Positions 7,717 through 16,729 are shown, counted from the first letter of the stretch. The stretch is DNA of 43,926 bases from an uncultured Lachnospiraceae bacterium (GCA_910587295.1 CAJULP010000074.1:1-43926); one strand, 5' to 3'. The notes: generated by a model not told the origin, from the letters alone. Numbers and translations are program-made.

Positions 7717-8253
7717 ATGGAAGAATATAAAAGATTGGATCGGACACTGATCGCCCATGGAGCCATCATCGACTATTATCAGGACACCATCCAGGTGCCT
7801 AACGGTAACATTGCAAAATGGGATTTTATCGGACATCAGGGAGCGGCGGCAGTATTACCGGTGGACGATGAAGGACGGATCATCATGGTAAGGCAATACC
7901 GCCCGGCGCTTGACAGGTTTACTTTGGAAATTCCTGCAGGCGGGCTAGCAGGAGCGGATGAACCCACGATGGAGGCGGCGGCAAGAGAGCTGTCTGAGGA
8001 GACAGGATTTGTTTCCGATCATCTGGAACTTTTGATCAGTATCAGAACAACCGTTGCGTTTTGTAATGAAAAAATAGATATTTACTTGGCGGATCGGCTG
8101 CTTCCGGGAAAGCAGCACTTGGATGAGGATGAATATGTCCAGGTGAAAGCTTATTCAGTGGAAGAACTGACTGGTAAAATATTCAGCGGTGAAATTCAGG
8201 ATTCCAAAACAGTTGCGGCGATTTTGGCATATAAAGATAAATATTTAAGATGA
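7717..8253 (+). CDS. NUDIX hydrolase, ADP-ribose pyrophosphatase type
   Basis: The 178-residue protein carries a complete Nudix box: G76, E82, R90-E91-L92, E94-E95 and G97, matching GX5EX7REUXEEXGU and binding the catalytic Mg2+/Mn2+. The upstream EIPAGG segment and the length are typical of ADP-ribose/ADP-sugar pyrophosphatases (NudF type), which cleave ADP-ribose to AMP and ribose-5-phosphate. It shares a transcript with the aminotransferase and is closed by a hairpin terminator at 8272-8300. A NUDIX gene followed by spoIIM and xerD is a familiar arrangement in clostridia. Confidence 0.92.
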   Translation: MEEYKRLDRTLIAHGAIIDYYQDTIQVPNGNIAKWDFIGHQGAAAVLPVDDEGRIIMVRQYRPALDRFTLEIPAGGLAGADEPTMEAAARELSEETGFVSDHLELLISIRTTVAFCNEKIDIYLADRLLPGKQHLDEDEYVQVKAYSVEELTGKIFSGEIQDSKTVAAILAYKDKYLR

Positions 8254-8271
8254 TTTAGAGAAAGTAAAAGA

Positions 8272-8300
8272 CAGGCAGTGCATATGCGCTGCCTGCTTTT
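8272..8300 (+). terminator. Intrinsic terminator after the NUDIX gene
   Basis: CAGGCAG (8272-8278) pairs with CTGCCTG (8289-8295), with GC/GC continuing the stem inward, then CTTTT. Its position argues against the upstream in-frame starts of spoIIM at 8278 and 8284. Confidence 0.75.
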
Positions 8301-8334
8301 CATATATTTAGAAAAAAGAAAATGGCAGCTTCTT

Positions 8335-8940
8335 ATGAATAAAGCAGATAAAAATAAAGTGTACCGGATTTGGTTTTATCTTTTTCTGGTCAGCTTTTTT
8401 TTAGGGATGTTGATTATGAATATGGGTGACGAAACGCTGCTGGGAGATGCGGGCATTTTTAATCTGGCGTCCATGAACAGACTGAAATATATTGAGATTA
8501 ATCATGGGAGATTTTTTCAGTATGTTTTAAAGAAAAGGATTGGGGAATGTGTGGTCCTTCTTTTACTGTCAACTACGGCGCTGGGAATGGTAACGGTTTA
8601 TGCGGCGGTTTTCTGGCAGGGGATGTTGACGGGGATGATCATGACCGCTGCGGCTATACGTTATGGTCTGAAAGGAATATTATTGATTCTTGGCGGCATG
8701 TTTCCTCATCAATGTCTTTTGTTTCCGGCAGAGGTGATGCTGCTTGGATGGTGTTTGGAAAATTATTTTCTGATGCATACTTTCGGGAGAGGTGTATCAC
8801 CTTTATTCCATAATAGAAGGCAGCAGCTTCTGCACCAGGGGGTCTTACTGATGTGGATCATGCTGGTAATGTTGATCGGCTGTATATTGGAAAGTTATGT
8901 TAACCCAATATTGATTTCCGACCTGATAAAAATTTTTTAA
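8335..8940 (+). CDS. spoIIM: Stage II sporulation protein M
   Basis: SpoIIM is part of the SpoIID-SpoIIM-SpoIIP complex that thins septal peptidoglycan and drives engulfment of the forespore. The 201-residue protein has about five hydrophobic segments and the family features: an N-terminal helix, GDAGIFNLASMNRLKYIE, and the central GLKGILLILGGMFPHQ glycine/proline segment. I prefer the ATG at 8335 because earlier starts overlap the terminator stem; no strong ribosome site is visible, as often for sporulation genes. Its presence is the best evidence here that the organism forms spores. It precedes xerD with an AT-rich spacer. Confidence 0.9.
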   Translation: MNKADKNKVYRIWFYLFLVSFFLGMLIMNMGDETLLGDAGIFNLASMNRLKYIEINHGRFFQYVLKKRIGECVVLLLLSTTALGMVTVYAAVFWQGMLTGMIMTAAAIRYGLKGILLILGGMFPHQCLLFPAEVMLLGWCLENYFLMHTFGRGVSPLFHNRRQQLLHQGVLLMWIMLVMLIGCILESYVNPILISDLIKIF

Positions 8941-9149
8941 AAAATATTTAAAAAATTTTTTTCAATATGTGGTATTGGTATGATTTTAGACTTGCGACAT
9001 ATTGTATTTTTTGAAGAAAACGGTTAAAATAAACGGAAATTAGATAAAAAATGAATTTGCTTTTCTTAAACTTCTTGCTTATAATGAGATTTGTATACTG
9101 TTTATGTAAACAGTATCTGGACAGGCAAAAAATGAGGGCAGGGAAGCAT

Positions 9150-10034
9150 ATGGAAACGGAAATCAATTCATTTATGATTTATTTACATAACATCAAAAAG
9201 ACTTCTGAAAACACCCAGATGTCGTATCACAGAGATCTGATGAAAGTAAAGAATTTTATGGAGGAACTGGGGATTGCGGATGTAAAAAAGATAACTGCGA
9301 CAAATTTAAATTCTTATATCCTTTACCTGGAAAAAAACAAGTTTTCTGCGGCCACGATTTCAAGAAATATCGCTTCTCTGAAAGCGTTTTATCATTATTT
9401 GTGTAAAGAAGGCATGGTGGCAGAGGATATCACCGGGGTTCTTCATGCCCCTAAAATAGAAAAAAAGATGCCAGGGATCTTATCTCCGGATGAGGTAGTG
9501 CGGCTTTTAGAGCAGCCCTGCGGAACTTCACCTAAAGAAATAAGGGATAAGGCAATGCTGGAGCTTCTATATGCCACCGGGATCCGGGTGACAGAGCTGA
9601 TCACGTTGACATTAAAGGATGTAAACCTGCAGATGGGTTATCTTGTTTGCAAAGATAACGACCGGGAGCGGATCATTCCTTTTGGAAATGCGGCTAAAAA
9701 TGCGCTGGATCATTACCTGGAGGACGCGCGTATGGCAATTGTTACGGATACGGAGTCGGAGTATTTATTTGCCAATTGTTCCGGACAGCCCATGAGCCGG
9801 CAGGGATTTTGGAAGCTGGTCAAGTTTTATGCGAAAAGGGCCGGTATTGTCTCAGATATCACCCCTCATACCCTTCGGCACTCCTTTGCGGTACATTTGG
9901 TGGAGAACGGAGCGGATTTAAGGAGTGTACAGGAAATGCTGGGACATTCCGATATTTCCACGACGCAGATCTACATGAATATGAGCAGGAACCGGTTAAG
10001 AGAAGTGTACGCAAAAGCACACCCGAGACGTTAA
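9150..10034 (+). CDS. xerD: Tyrosine recombinase XerD
   Basis: The 294-residue protein has an N-terminal SAM-like core-binding domain (residues 3-85) and a C-terminal catalytic domain with all six active residues visible: R146, K168, H240, R243, H266 and nucleophile Y275. This length and its place beside spoIIM indicate the housekeeping XerD, which resolves chromosome dimers, rather than a mobile element integrase. The ATG at 9150 is preceded by AGGGAAG; the in-frame start at 9051 would add an unlikely hydrophobic extension. The spacer 8941-9149 before it is very A/T rich and holds no other gene I can see. Confidence 0.93.
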   Translation: METEINSFMIYLHNIKKTSENTQMSYHRDLMKVKNFMEELGIADVKKITATNLNSYILYLEKNKFSAATISRNIASLKAFYHYLCKEGMVAEDITGVLHAPKIEKKMPGILSPDEVVRLLEQPCGTSPKEIRDKAMLELLYATGIRVTELITLTLKDVNLQMGYLVCKDNDRERIIPFGNAAKNALDHYLEDARMAIVTDTESEYLFANCSGQPMSRQGFWKLVKFYAKRAGIVSDITPHTLRHSFAVHLVENGADLRSVQEMLGHSDISTTQIYMNMSRNRLREVYAKAHPRR

Positions 10035-10036
10035 AA

Positions 10037-10070
10037 GGGCTATTGCATGTTACGATGCAGTAGCCCTTTA
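10037..10070. terminator. Bidirectional terminator between xerD and the DAHP synthase gene
   Basis: A 12-bp stem (10037-10048 with 10055-10066, one G-T wobble) is flanked by CTTT on the forward strand and by CCCTTTT on the reverse strand, so it can end both convergent transcripts. Confidence 0.85.
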
Positions 10071-10081
10071 GGGTTTGGAGA

Positions 10082-11107
10082 TCAATATTCGGCGATGTCA
10101 TAGATAAGGCGTTCCGAAGCTTCCCATCCCAGGCAGGGGTCGGTAATAGATTTTCCGTAAACGCCGCCGCCTACCTTCTGACAGCCTTCCTCCAAGTAAC
10201 TTTCGATCATCACGCCCTTTACCAGGTTATGGATGTCTTTGTTCAATTTCCGGCTGTGCATCACTTCTTTTACGATCCGGATCTGTTGTTCATATTCTTT
10301 ATTTGAATTGCTGTGGTTGGCGTCTATGAGGGCTGCCGGATTTTTTAAATCCCTTTCATTGTAAAGCTTTAAAAGCAAGTTCAGATCTTCGTAGTGGTAA
10401 TTGGGCAGGCTGCTGCCGTGTTTATTAGTAGCGCCGCGAAGGACTGTGTGTGCATATTCATTTCCGTTGGTCTTGACTTCATAGCCCCTGTATATAAAGG
10501 AGTGAGGGTGCTGGGAAGCGTAAACAGAGTTCAGCATGACAGTCAGGTTGCCGCTGGTGGGGTTTTTCATGCCGGCCGGCACGTCAAAACCGCTGACGAC
10601 AATCCTGTGCTGCTGATCCTCCACGGAGCGTGCGCCGATGGCAACATAAGATAATATGTCGGAGACATATCCCCAGTTTTCCGGGTAAAGCATTTCGTCC
10701 GCTGCCGTAAGCCCGGATACTTCAACAGCGTGGATATGCATTTTTCGCATAGCGATCAATCCGGCAAGGAAATCCGGTTTCTTTTCCGGATCGGGCTGAT
10801 GGATGATTCCCTTATAGCCTTCACCGGTGGTACGGGGCTTGTTGGTATAAATCCTGGGGATCAGAATCAGTTTGTCTTTTACTTTTTCATTGACTTTTGC
10901 CAGGCGGGCCGCATAATCGCAGACCGCATCTTCGTTATCTGCGGAACAAGGGCCTATAATGACCAAAAATTTATCACTTTTCCCGGAGATGACATCACGG
11001 ATTTCCTGGTCTCTTTGTGCTTTTAAATGCGCTAAGTCAGCTGGGAATGGGAATTGTTCCCTGATCTCATCAGGGGTAGGGAGTTTTTTTATAAATTCAA
11101 ATGACAT
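10082..11107 (-). CDS. 3-deoxy-7-phosphoheptulonate (DAHP) synthase, class I
   Basis: DAHP synthase joins phosphoenolpyruvate and erythrose-4-phosphate in the first step of the shikimate pathway to aromatic amino acids. The 341-residue length and order of motifs fit the AroF/AroG/AroH class: IGPCSADN near residue 50, the KPRTTGEGYKG substrate loop, the metal-site Cys and His of GPCS and ANHSNSN, and the C-terminal SITDPCLGWE. It is not fused to a chorismate mutase domain. The gene stands alone on the reverse strand behind a good promoter (11179-11207). Which aromatic amino acid inhibits it cannot be read from the sequence, so I leave the gene symbol empty. Confidence 0.93.
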   Translation of the reverse strand: MSFEFIKKLPTPDEIREQFPFPADLAHLKAQRDQEIRDVISGKSDKFLVIIGPCSADNEDAVCDYAARLAKVNEKVKDKLILIPRIYTNKPRTTGEGYKGIIHQPDPEKKPDFLAGLIAMRKMHIHAVEVSGLTAADEMLYPENWGYVSDILSYVAIGARSVEDQQHRIVVSGFDVPAGMKNPTSGNLTVMLNSVYASQHPHSFIYRGYEVKTNGNEYAHTVLRGATNKHGSSLPNYHYEDLNLLLKLYNERDLKNPAALIDANHSNSNKEYEQQIRIVKEVMHSRKLNKDIHNLVKGVMIESYLEEGCQKVGGGVYGKSITDPCLGWEASERLIYDIAEY

Positions 11108-11178
11108 GGTTATCCTCCGTTCTTCCTTGACCGGTAAATTTATTTTTAAATGTATCTATATTGGCATAAACCGTGTAC

Positions 11179-11207
11179 ATTATAATATAGAAGAAGGAGA
11201 AACGCAA
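11179..11207 (-). promoter_or_regulatory. Promoter of the DAHP synthase gene
   Basis: On the reverse strand TTGCGT (11207-11202), 17 bases, TATAAT (11184-11179). It diverges from the hisS promoter immediately next to it. Confidence 0.7.
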
Positions 11208-11215
11208 GGGGCAGA

Positions 11216-11243
11216 TTGACGGAAATGCACCTTGCAATATTAA
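11216..11243 (+). promoter_or_regulatory. Promoter of hisS
   Basis: TTGACG (11216-11221), 16 bases, TATTAA (11238-11243). The resulting leader is only about 60 bases and holds no T-box. Confidence 0.5.
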
Positions 11244-11308
11244 CCAAAAGAGTGTAAAATTGCAACATATCATGCGTAAGATTATTTTATAAGATAGGAG
11301 TAGAAGTT

Positions 11309-12568
11309 ATGGCACTTTCCAAAAAGCCGGCAACCGGCATGAAAGATATCCTACCGAACGAGATGGTGATCCGTGATTACGTAATCGGCGTGATCAAAGA
11401 AACCTATGGAAAGTTCGGGTTTACATCCATTGAAACGCCCTGTGTGGAAAATATTGAAAATTTAAGCAGTAAGCAGGGCGGGGAAAATGAAAAGCTTATT
11501 TTTAAGATATTAAAAAGAGGAGAGAAACTGAATCTGGAAAACGCAAAAGGTGAGGGTGACCTGGTGGACGGAGGGCTTAGATATGATCTGACAGTGCCCC
11601 TTGTGCGCTATTATTCTAACCATGCCAATGAGCTGCCCTCGCCTTTTAAGGCATTGCAGATTGGGAATGTATGGCGTGCGGAAAGGCCTCAGAGAGGGCG
11701 GTACCGCCAGTTTATGCAGTGTGATATCGACATTTTCGGGGAGCCGTCCAATCTGGCGGAAATTGAGCTGATTCTTGCCACGACTACTACCTTAGGACGC
11801 CTTGGTTTTCGGAACTTCCAGATCAGGATCAATGAGCGGAGGATCTTAAAAGCAATGGCAGCCTACAGCGGTTTTGCGGAGGAAAATTATGACAATGTGT
11901 TCATTACCCTGGATAAGATGGACAAGATCGGCATGGAGGGCGTGGAAGCGGAACTTCTTCAAAATGGTTATGGGAAGGAGAGCGTGGAAAAGTATCTTGC
12001 ATTATTTAAAGGCATGGCGGAAGCCGCAGATGGCCTTTCTTACCTTGCGGATGCGTTGGAAGGGTATTTGGACGGTGAAGTTAAGGAAAATCTGAAAGAG
12101 ATCATAGACAGTGTCCGCACAACGAAGGCTTCCGAGTTTGAGGTTGTGTTTGATCCTACCCTGGTGCGGGGGATGTCCTATTATACGGGTACGATCTTCG
12201 AGGTCGCCATGCCGGAATTTGGCGGAAGCTGTGGCGGCGGCGGAAGGTACGATAAGATGGTAGGGAGATTTACAGGGAATGATGTGCCGGCATGCGGTTT
12301 TTCCATTGGCTTTGAGAGGATCATCCTGCTGTTACTGGAAAATGGTTTCAAGGTGCCATCCCAGCCGGAAAAGGTGGCTTATCTTTTAGAAAAGGGTCTT
12401 CCCGGGGAAGAACTCTGCAAAGTGATCGCTAAAGCGCAGGAGGAGCGCAGCGAAGGGAAGCAGGTTTTGGTGGCCCGGATGAACAAAAACAAGAAATTTC
12501 AGAAAGAGCAGCTTGAAAAAGACGGCTATCAGGAATTTAAGGAGTTTTACAAGAATCCTTTGAAATAA
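11309..12568 (+). CDS. hisS: Histidyl-tRNA synthetase
   Basis: This class II synthetase of 419 residues charges tRNA-His. Visible features are motif 2 (KALQIGNVWRAERPQRGRYR), the histidine-specific LVRGMSYYTGTIFE loop, the GGGGRYD segment and motif 3 (PACGFSIGFERI), then an alpha/beta anticodon-binding domain over the last 90 residues. GATAGGAG precedes the ATG. It is followed after 15 bases by a phosphopantetheinyl transferase gene and probably cotranscribed with it. Confidence 0.97.
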   Translation: MALSKKPATGMKDILPNEMVIRDYVIGVIKETYGKFGFTSIETPCVENIENLSSKQGGENEKLIFKILKRGEKLNLENAKGEGDLVDGGLRYDLTVPLVRYYSNHANELPSPFKALQIGNVWRAERPQRGRYRQFMQCDIDIFGEPSNLAEIELILATTTTLGRLGFRNFQIRINERRILKAMAAYSGFAEENYDNVFITLDKMDKIGMEGVEAELLQNGYGKESVEKYLALFKGMAEAADGLSYLADALEGYLDGEVKENLKEIIDSVRTTKASEFEVVFDPTLVRGMSYYTGTIFEVAMPEFGGSCGGGGRYDKMVGRFTGNDVPACGFSIGFERIILLLLENGFKVPSQPEKVAYLLEKGLPGEELCKVIAKAQEERSEGKQVLVARMNKNKKFQKEQLEKDGYQEFKEFYKNPLK

Positions 12569-12583
12569 GACAGGGAAAAGCGG

Positions 12584-13276
12584 ATGAAAGTATATTATGC
12601 AAAGGTATCTCCTTCTATTAAGGAAGATACCTTTTTTGCCTGTATGGGGCAGATAGAGCAAAGACGGCTCCTTAAGGCAGAAAACATAAAAAATGAAAAA
12701 GGTAAGGTTCTGTCTTTGGCGGCAGGGCTTTTGCAGCATATCGGATTGTGTGACTATCTGCACCTTCCCGTAAAAGAAACCCCCGCTTTTGGGACAGGCT
12801 GCGGAAAATGGGGGAAACCGTATCTGATCCAATATCCGGATGTGTATTTTAACCTGTCCCATTCCGGGGAATATGTCTGCTTAGCCGTAGCGGGATATGA
12901 GGTTGGCGTGGATATCCAGAAACACCAGGATAAGAGGGAGAATATAGCCCGGCGTTTTTTTACCGGGGCAGATAATGAGATGCTGGAGCGTTGTAAGGGA
13001 AAAGAGCGGACAGAAAGGTTTTTCCGTATCTTTAGTATCAGGGAAAGCTATATCAAATTTACCGGCCGGGGACTGGGGCAGGGCTTAGGTTCCTTTGACA
13101 TTGACTGGGAAAATAAGGCGATCAGGGATACTGCCGTTTTTGACGCGAGCGACGAAAGCAGTAGAAAAACCGTAGCTTATTTTGAAGAAAGCACTCAGGT
13201 GGAAGGGTATAGCTTGTGTGTATGCACGGGGCAAAAAGAAACACCAGCCCGCTGGGAACTGGTGGATCTTTTTTAA
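12584..13276 (+). CDS. 4'-phosphopantetheinyl transferase, Sfp/AcpT type
   Basis: The enzyme moves the phosphopantetheine arm of coenzyme A onto a serine of carrier proteins (fatty acid, polyketide or non-ribosomal peptide). The 230-residue length and motifs fit the Sfp group: FNLSHSGEYVCLAVA near residues 89-103, VGVDIQ with metal-binding D110, and the SIRESYIK motif with E154 and K158. Q112 stands where Sfp has a second acidic metal ligand, a known variation. No carrier protein or synthase gene is near, so the target is unknown. The last codon overlaps the stop of the convergent hydrolase gene. Confidence 0.9.
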   Translation: MKVYYAKVSPSIKEDTFFACMGQIEQRRLLKAENIKNEKGKVLSLAAGLLQHIGLCDYLHLPVKETPAFGTGCGKWGKPYLIQYPDVYFNLSHSGEYVCLAVAGYEVGVDIQKHQDKRENIARRFFTGADNEMLERCKGKERTERFFRIFSIRESYIKFTGRGLGQGLGSFDIDWENKAIRDTAVFDASDESSRKTVAYFEESTQVEGYSLCVCTGQKETPARWELVDLF

Positions 13277-14136
13277 AGCTGTGAGATCACATCATCGTAA
13301 AGTGTCCTCATGAGTTCTTCGCCTTTCCGGCATTCGGCAACAACAGATACCACTGCGTTCTGGTCAGGAAGCACGATGGAAAGCTGGGAGTATTTACCGT
13401 CAGCCCGGTAGGAATTGTATTCGCCCCGCCAGAACAGGTAGCCGTAAGAAGTGTTTCCCTGCGGTTTCGTGCTTTCCTCCACCCATTTTTCATTGAGAAG
13501 CTGTTTCCCGTTCCATTTCCCCTTATTAAGATAAAACAGTCCGAACTTATGCAGTTCAGTCAGGGTGAGGAATAAGCCTCCTGCCCCAAAAGTGTTGCCA
13601 AGAGGGTCGGTTTCCCATGTGGGGCGTTTGATGCCAAGGTGGGAAAACAATCGGGGCGTTAAGTAAGAGACCAGGTTGCAGCCGGATCTTCTTTGGACCA
13701 GGATGCCCGCCAGATAGGGGCCTGCGTTGTTGTACACAAAACGGGTTCCAGGTTCGTGGACAAAGGGCAGGGCAAGGCTCATCCGAATCCAGTCGTCTTC
13801 TTCGTAAAGGGGTCTTTGGTCTCCCATAAGAGCGGGATGTTCCTGCCCCAGGCACATGGTAAGCAAGTCTCTTACCGTTGCTTTTTGCAGGTTTTCGCTT
13901 ATATGGCCGGGCAGGTCATTTGGGAAAGCATCCGTTAATTTTTCATCCAGAGAAAGAAGCCCTTCCTGCAGGGCAAAACCTACCGCACAGGAGGTAAAGC
14001 TTTTGGCGGCGGAGTATACATTTCTTCTACATTCATAATCGCTTTGCCACGTTGCGATGAGCTTATCGTTTTGGGTGATGCGGATGCCCAGGACATTGAG
14101 CTTAGCGGCATTGTCGGTAAATTTTGTCAGATCCAT
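13273..14136 (-). CDS. Serine hydrolase of the class C beta-lactamase/penicillin-binding-like family
   Basis: The 287-residue protein has the active-site tetrad SAAK (S42 to K45) in VYSAAKSFTS and the YNN triad in FVYNNAGPYLAG, as in beta-lactamase-fold esterases, D-amino-acid peptidases and EstB-like enzymes. It has no signal peptide, so a cytoplasmic esterase or peptidase is more likely than an antibiotic-hydrolysing enzyme. I choose the ATG at 14136, 8 bases behind AGGAGA, over the ATG at 14154, which would put that site within the coding sequence. Convergent with the PPTase gene; the two stops overlap in TTAA. Confidence 0.85.
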   Translation of the reverse strand: MDLTKFTDNAAKLNVLGIRITQNDKLIATWQSDYECRRNVYSAAKSFTSCAVGFALQEGLLSLDEKLTDAFPNDLPGHISENLQKATVRDLLTMCLGQEHPALMGDQRPLYEEDDWIRMSLALPFVHEPGTRFVYNNAGPYLAGILVQRRSGCNLVSYLTPRLFSHLGIKRPTWETDPLGNTFGAGGLFLTLTELHKFGLFYLNKGKWNGKQLLNEKWVEESTKPQGNTSYGYLFWRGEYNSYRADGKYSQLSIVLPDQNAVVSVVAECRKGEELMRTLYDDVISQL

Positions 14137-14213
14137 TTTGGTCTCCTTCCTCATAAAGTATCCGTTTCATTTTCATTGTATCATGCGGGAAGCGGGAAAG
14201 CAATGATATGAAT

Positions 14214-14242
14214 TTGCTCATTATGCATAGAAAAAATATACT
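14214..14242 (+). promoter_or_regulatory. Promoter of the MBL pseudogene and second MATE gene
   Basis: TTGCTC (14214-14219), 17 bases, TATACT (14237-14242). A strong GGGAGGAG ribosome site follows before the ATG at 14288. Confidence 0.55.
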
Positions 14243-14287
14243 TTATATGATAAGATTTTATAAAGATATTTAGGGAGGAGATCGGCA

Positions 14288-14710
14288 ATGTATGAACGGA
14301 TCAAAGTAAAGAAATTAACTCCGTATATTTACCTTTTGAATGATATGCAGGAGGCGTCCGGCCATTTGGTGGTGGGAAAAGAAAAAGCTCTTGTGGTCGA
14401 TACCATGAACGGCTACGAGGATGTGAACGCAGTTGTGAGGGAAATCACGGACCTTCCGATTGCGGAACACTTTACAAACGAACCGCAGTTTGCTGCCAAC
14501 TGCCGGGTACATAATTTAAAAATGCCGGAATTTGCCCCAATCTATCCGGGGGAGGAGATAGACTTAGGCGGCGTGCTTCTTGAAGTGCTCGGTTTACCGG
14601 GCCATACGCCTGGCGGCATCTGTAAAGCCCACCCCTATATGGGTGGAACCAAGCTGATCGTATATGATGAACATGCATTGGGGAAAAGACAGGGGGATCA
14701 AGATACATGA
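14288..14710 (+). pseudogene. Metallo-beta-lactamase-fold hydrolase lacking its metal site
   Basis: The 140-residue frame starts like a normal MBL-fold hydrolase (ASGHLVVGKEKALVVDTM) and later shows LPGHTPGGI with its metal-binding His, but the HxHxDH motif that should follow VREITDLP is absent: the text jumps to IAEHFTNEPQFAANCR, which in intact relatives lies beyond that motif. After GGI the sequence departs again and ends after about 30 unrelated residues, so the second half is lost too. Start, promoter and ribosome site (GGGAGGAG) are intact, so a product may still be made, but it cannot bind two zinc ions. The end overlaps the MATE start by 4 bases (ATGA), which may keep translation of that gene coupled. 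Confidence 0.8.
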
Positions 14711-16083
14711 CAGCGCAGATCGAATCTCACAAAAAACACCCGAAACACAGCAAAGAAAATATACGGATCACGTTTAATATGGCCTGGCCGTCCATCATAG
14801 AGTCCTTTTTTTCAGCCTTTGCGGGGCTGGTGGATTCTCTGATGGTGAGCTCCCTTGGTGCCTATGCGGTAGCGGCCGTGGGGCTTACCACACAGCCTAA
14901 ATTTATAGGATTGTCGCTTTTTTTTGCATTAAATGTGGCTATATCGGCATTGGTCGCAAGAAGGAAGGGGGAGAAAAAGCCGGAGGAAGCAAACCGGATC
15001 TTAAGTACGGCAATTGCCTTTATTTTAATTGCGGCGGTGGTCATCAGTATTTTGTTTGTGGTCTTGGCAAGCCCGATCATAAGGCTCTGCGGGTCTACCG
15101 CAGAAACGCATGATAGTGCGGTTGCCTATTTCAGGATCATCATGGGAGGCATGATCTTTAACTGTGTCCAGATGGGGATCAATTCCGCCCAGCGGGGAGC
15201 AGGGAATACCAAGATCACCATGCGTACCAATGTGACTTCCAATACGGTCAACATTATCTTTAATTACCTGCTGATCAATGGTCACTTTGGCTTTCCTGCC
15301 CTTGGTATCCATGGGGCGGCACTGGCTACGGTACTGGGAACGGTGGTTGCCAGCATCATGAGCGTCCTTTCTATTTTAAAACCGGATGGCTTTATCAACA
15401 TTCCCTATATTGTGCAAAATAAGATTTGGCCTGCCGCCAGGTCTTTGCGCAATTTGATCCATATAGGGTACAGTGTTTTCTTTGAACAGATTTTGATGAG
15501 GATTGGGTTTATGATGACGGCGGTGATGGCTGCGAAGCAGGGCACGGATGCCATGGCGGCACATCAGGTAGGCATGAACATCATGGGACTTTCTTTTTCT
15601 TTCGGAGACGGCCTGCAGGCAGCGGCGGTTGCATTGATTGGGCGGAGCCTGGGTGCGGGTGATGAAAAGATGGCAAAGGAATTTGGTGGTATCTGCAGAC
15701 TGTTTGGCGGGATTATTTCCGTGGGGCTTGCGGTGATCTACTTCTTTGGCGCAAGGCCGCTTATGGGAATGTTCTTTGCGGAGGAGCATATCGTAGCCAT
15801 CGGCGTAGGAGTCATGCGGGTCATTATTTTCGTGGTTGCCTTTCAGATCAGTCAGGTGGTATACATGGGATGTCTGCGGGGAGCGGGGGATACCCTGTAT
15901 ACGGCAATTGCGTCAACCATCAGTGTGACATTTATCCGTACGGCAGGGTCATACTTAGGCGGGTATGTGTTCGGGCTTGGCATCGTGGGCATCTGGCTCG
16001 GGGTTTTAGCGGACCAGATTTCAAGGTTCTTGTTTGCGTCTGTACGGTTTAAGAAGGGGAAGTGGACGCAGATTAAGATTTGA
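14707..16083 (+). CDS. MATE family efflux transporter (2)
   Basis: A 458-residue protein with about 12 membrane segments. The N-terminal NMAWPSIIESFFSAFAGLVD and the QRGAGNTKITMRTN and CLRGAGDTLYTA segments, repeated in the two halves, are typical MATE signatures. About 20 polar residues precede the first helix. The start ATG overlaps the stop of the MBL pseudogene, so it is probably translated by coupling from the promoter at 14214. It is more distant from the other two MATE proteins in the window than a recent duplicate would be. Substrate unknown. Confidence 0.93.
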   Translation: MTAQIESHKKHPKHSKENIRITFNMAWPSIIESFFSAFAGLVDSLMVSSLGAYAVAAVGLTTQPKFIGLSLFFALNVAISALVARRKGEKKPEEANRILSTAIAFILIAAVVISILFVVLASPIIRLCGSTAETHDSAVAYFRIIMGGMIFNCVQMGINSAQRGAGNTKITMRTNVTSNTVNIIFNYLLINGHFGFPALGIHGAALATVLGTVVASIMSVLSILKPDGFINIPYIVQNKIWPAARSLRNLIHIGYSVFFEQILMRIGFMMTAVMAAKQGTDAMAAHQVGMNIMGLSFSFGDGLQAAAVALIGRSLGAGDEKMAKEFGGICRLFGGIISVGLAVIYFFGARPLMGMFFAEEHIVAIGVGVMRVIIFVVAFQISQVVYMGCLRGAGDTLYTAIASTISVTFIRTAGSYLGGYVFGLGIVGIWLGVLADQISRFLFASVRFKKGKWTQIKI

Positions 16084-16113
16084 GAATATGAGGTACGGAT
16101 AAGAGGAGCTAGT

Positions 16114-16652
16114 ATGGATTATATTGCAAGAGCATTGGAAAAACGGCTTTACAAATATGAAAAAACATATAAGGAAGTTTTGATTACCGGAGCCCGCCAG
16201 GTAGGGAAATCCACTTTGCTGAAAAAAGTATTTCCAGACAGGAAATATGTGTCTTTGGACGACCCGTTTCTGGAACAGCAGGCAAAGGAAGCAGGAAGCA
16301 TATTTGCCAACGTTGGAATATGTGTCGGAACGAAGAACTGGCGGCAGTACGGGATTTGGGTGTATTCAGGCAATTCATGATTGCGGCTGCTGTGCGTACG
16401 GGAGAAATTTTAAATTATTTCGCTATAGCGTCAGGGATCGTCTATATGCTGGAACCATATACATCTAATGTTTTGAAAAGAGCAATCAAATCGCCGAAGC
16501 TGTATTTCAGGGATACAGGGCTGGTATGTTATCTTACAAGATGGCTGACACCGGAAAATCTGGCTTATGGGGCAATGAGCGGACCTATATTTGAAACCTT
16601 TGTGTTATCTGAGATATTAAAGTCATTTGCCAATGAAGGTATATCAAAATAA
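16114..16652 (+). pseudogene. Broken DUF4143-type AAA ATPase
   Basis: Frame 1 (16114-16380) starts as an ATP-binding protein of the AAA_14/DUF4143 family, with Walker A GARQVGKS and SLDDPFLEQQ, then stops. A second frame (16320-16652) carries the middle and C-terminal part (DLGVFRQFMIAAAVRTGEILNY, PKLYFRDTGLVCYLTRWL, FETFVLSEIL). Against intact relatives three losses are evident: about 100 residues including Walker B between the two frames, about 20 residues inside LNYFAIA/SGIVY, and the nuclease-like C-terminus. The gene is dead by deletion rather than insertion. An intact, only distantly similar copy lies at 22414. Confidence 0.85.
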
Positions 16653-16666
16653 AAAAGTGAAAGGGA

Positions 16667-16695
16667 TTGACAAAAGAACCTCATCCGTTTATAAT
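16667..16695 (+). promoter_or_regulatory. Consensus sigma-A promoter of the ABC-exporter leader
   Basis: TTGACA (16667-16672), exactly 17 bases, TATAAT (16690-16695). It is the best promoter match in the window and stands about 325 bases ahead of the first ABC gene. Confidence 0.9.
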
Positions 16696-16729
16696 CTAAT
16701 TTGTTTAAATGATTTCAGGAGGATTTTGC

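Noticed and set aside
9150..10034. XerD-like gene as an integrase of a mobile element
   Set aside because: Its place beside spoIIM and its normal length and full active site indicate the chromosomal XerD; no attachment site or cargo genes are seen.
11216..11308. T-box leader for hisS or the DAHP synthase gene
   Set aside because: The hisS leader is only about 60 bases and lacks a specifier stem, a T-box sequence and a terminator; the other side has no such element either.
14472..14708. Reverse ORF opposite the MBL pseudogene
   Set aside because: Shadow frame rich in Arg, Pro and His with no start context.
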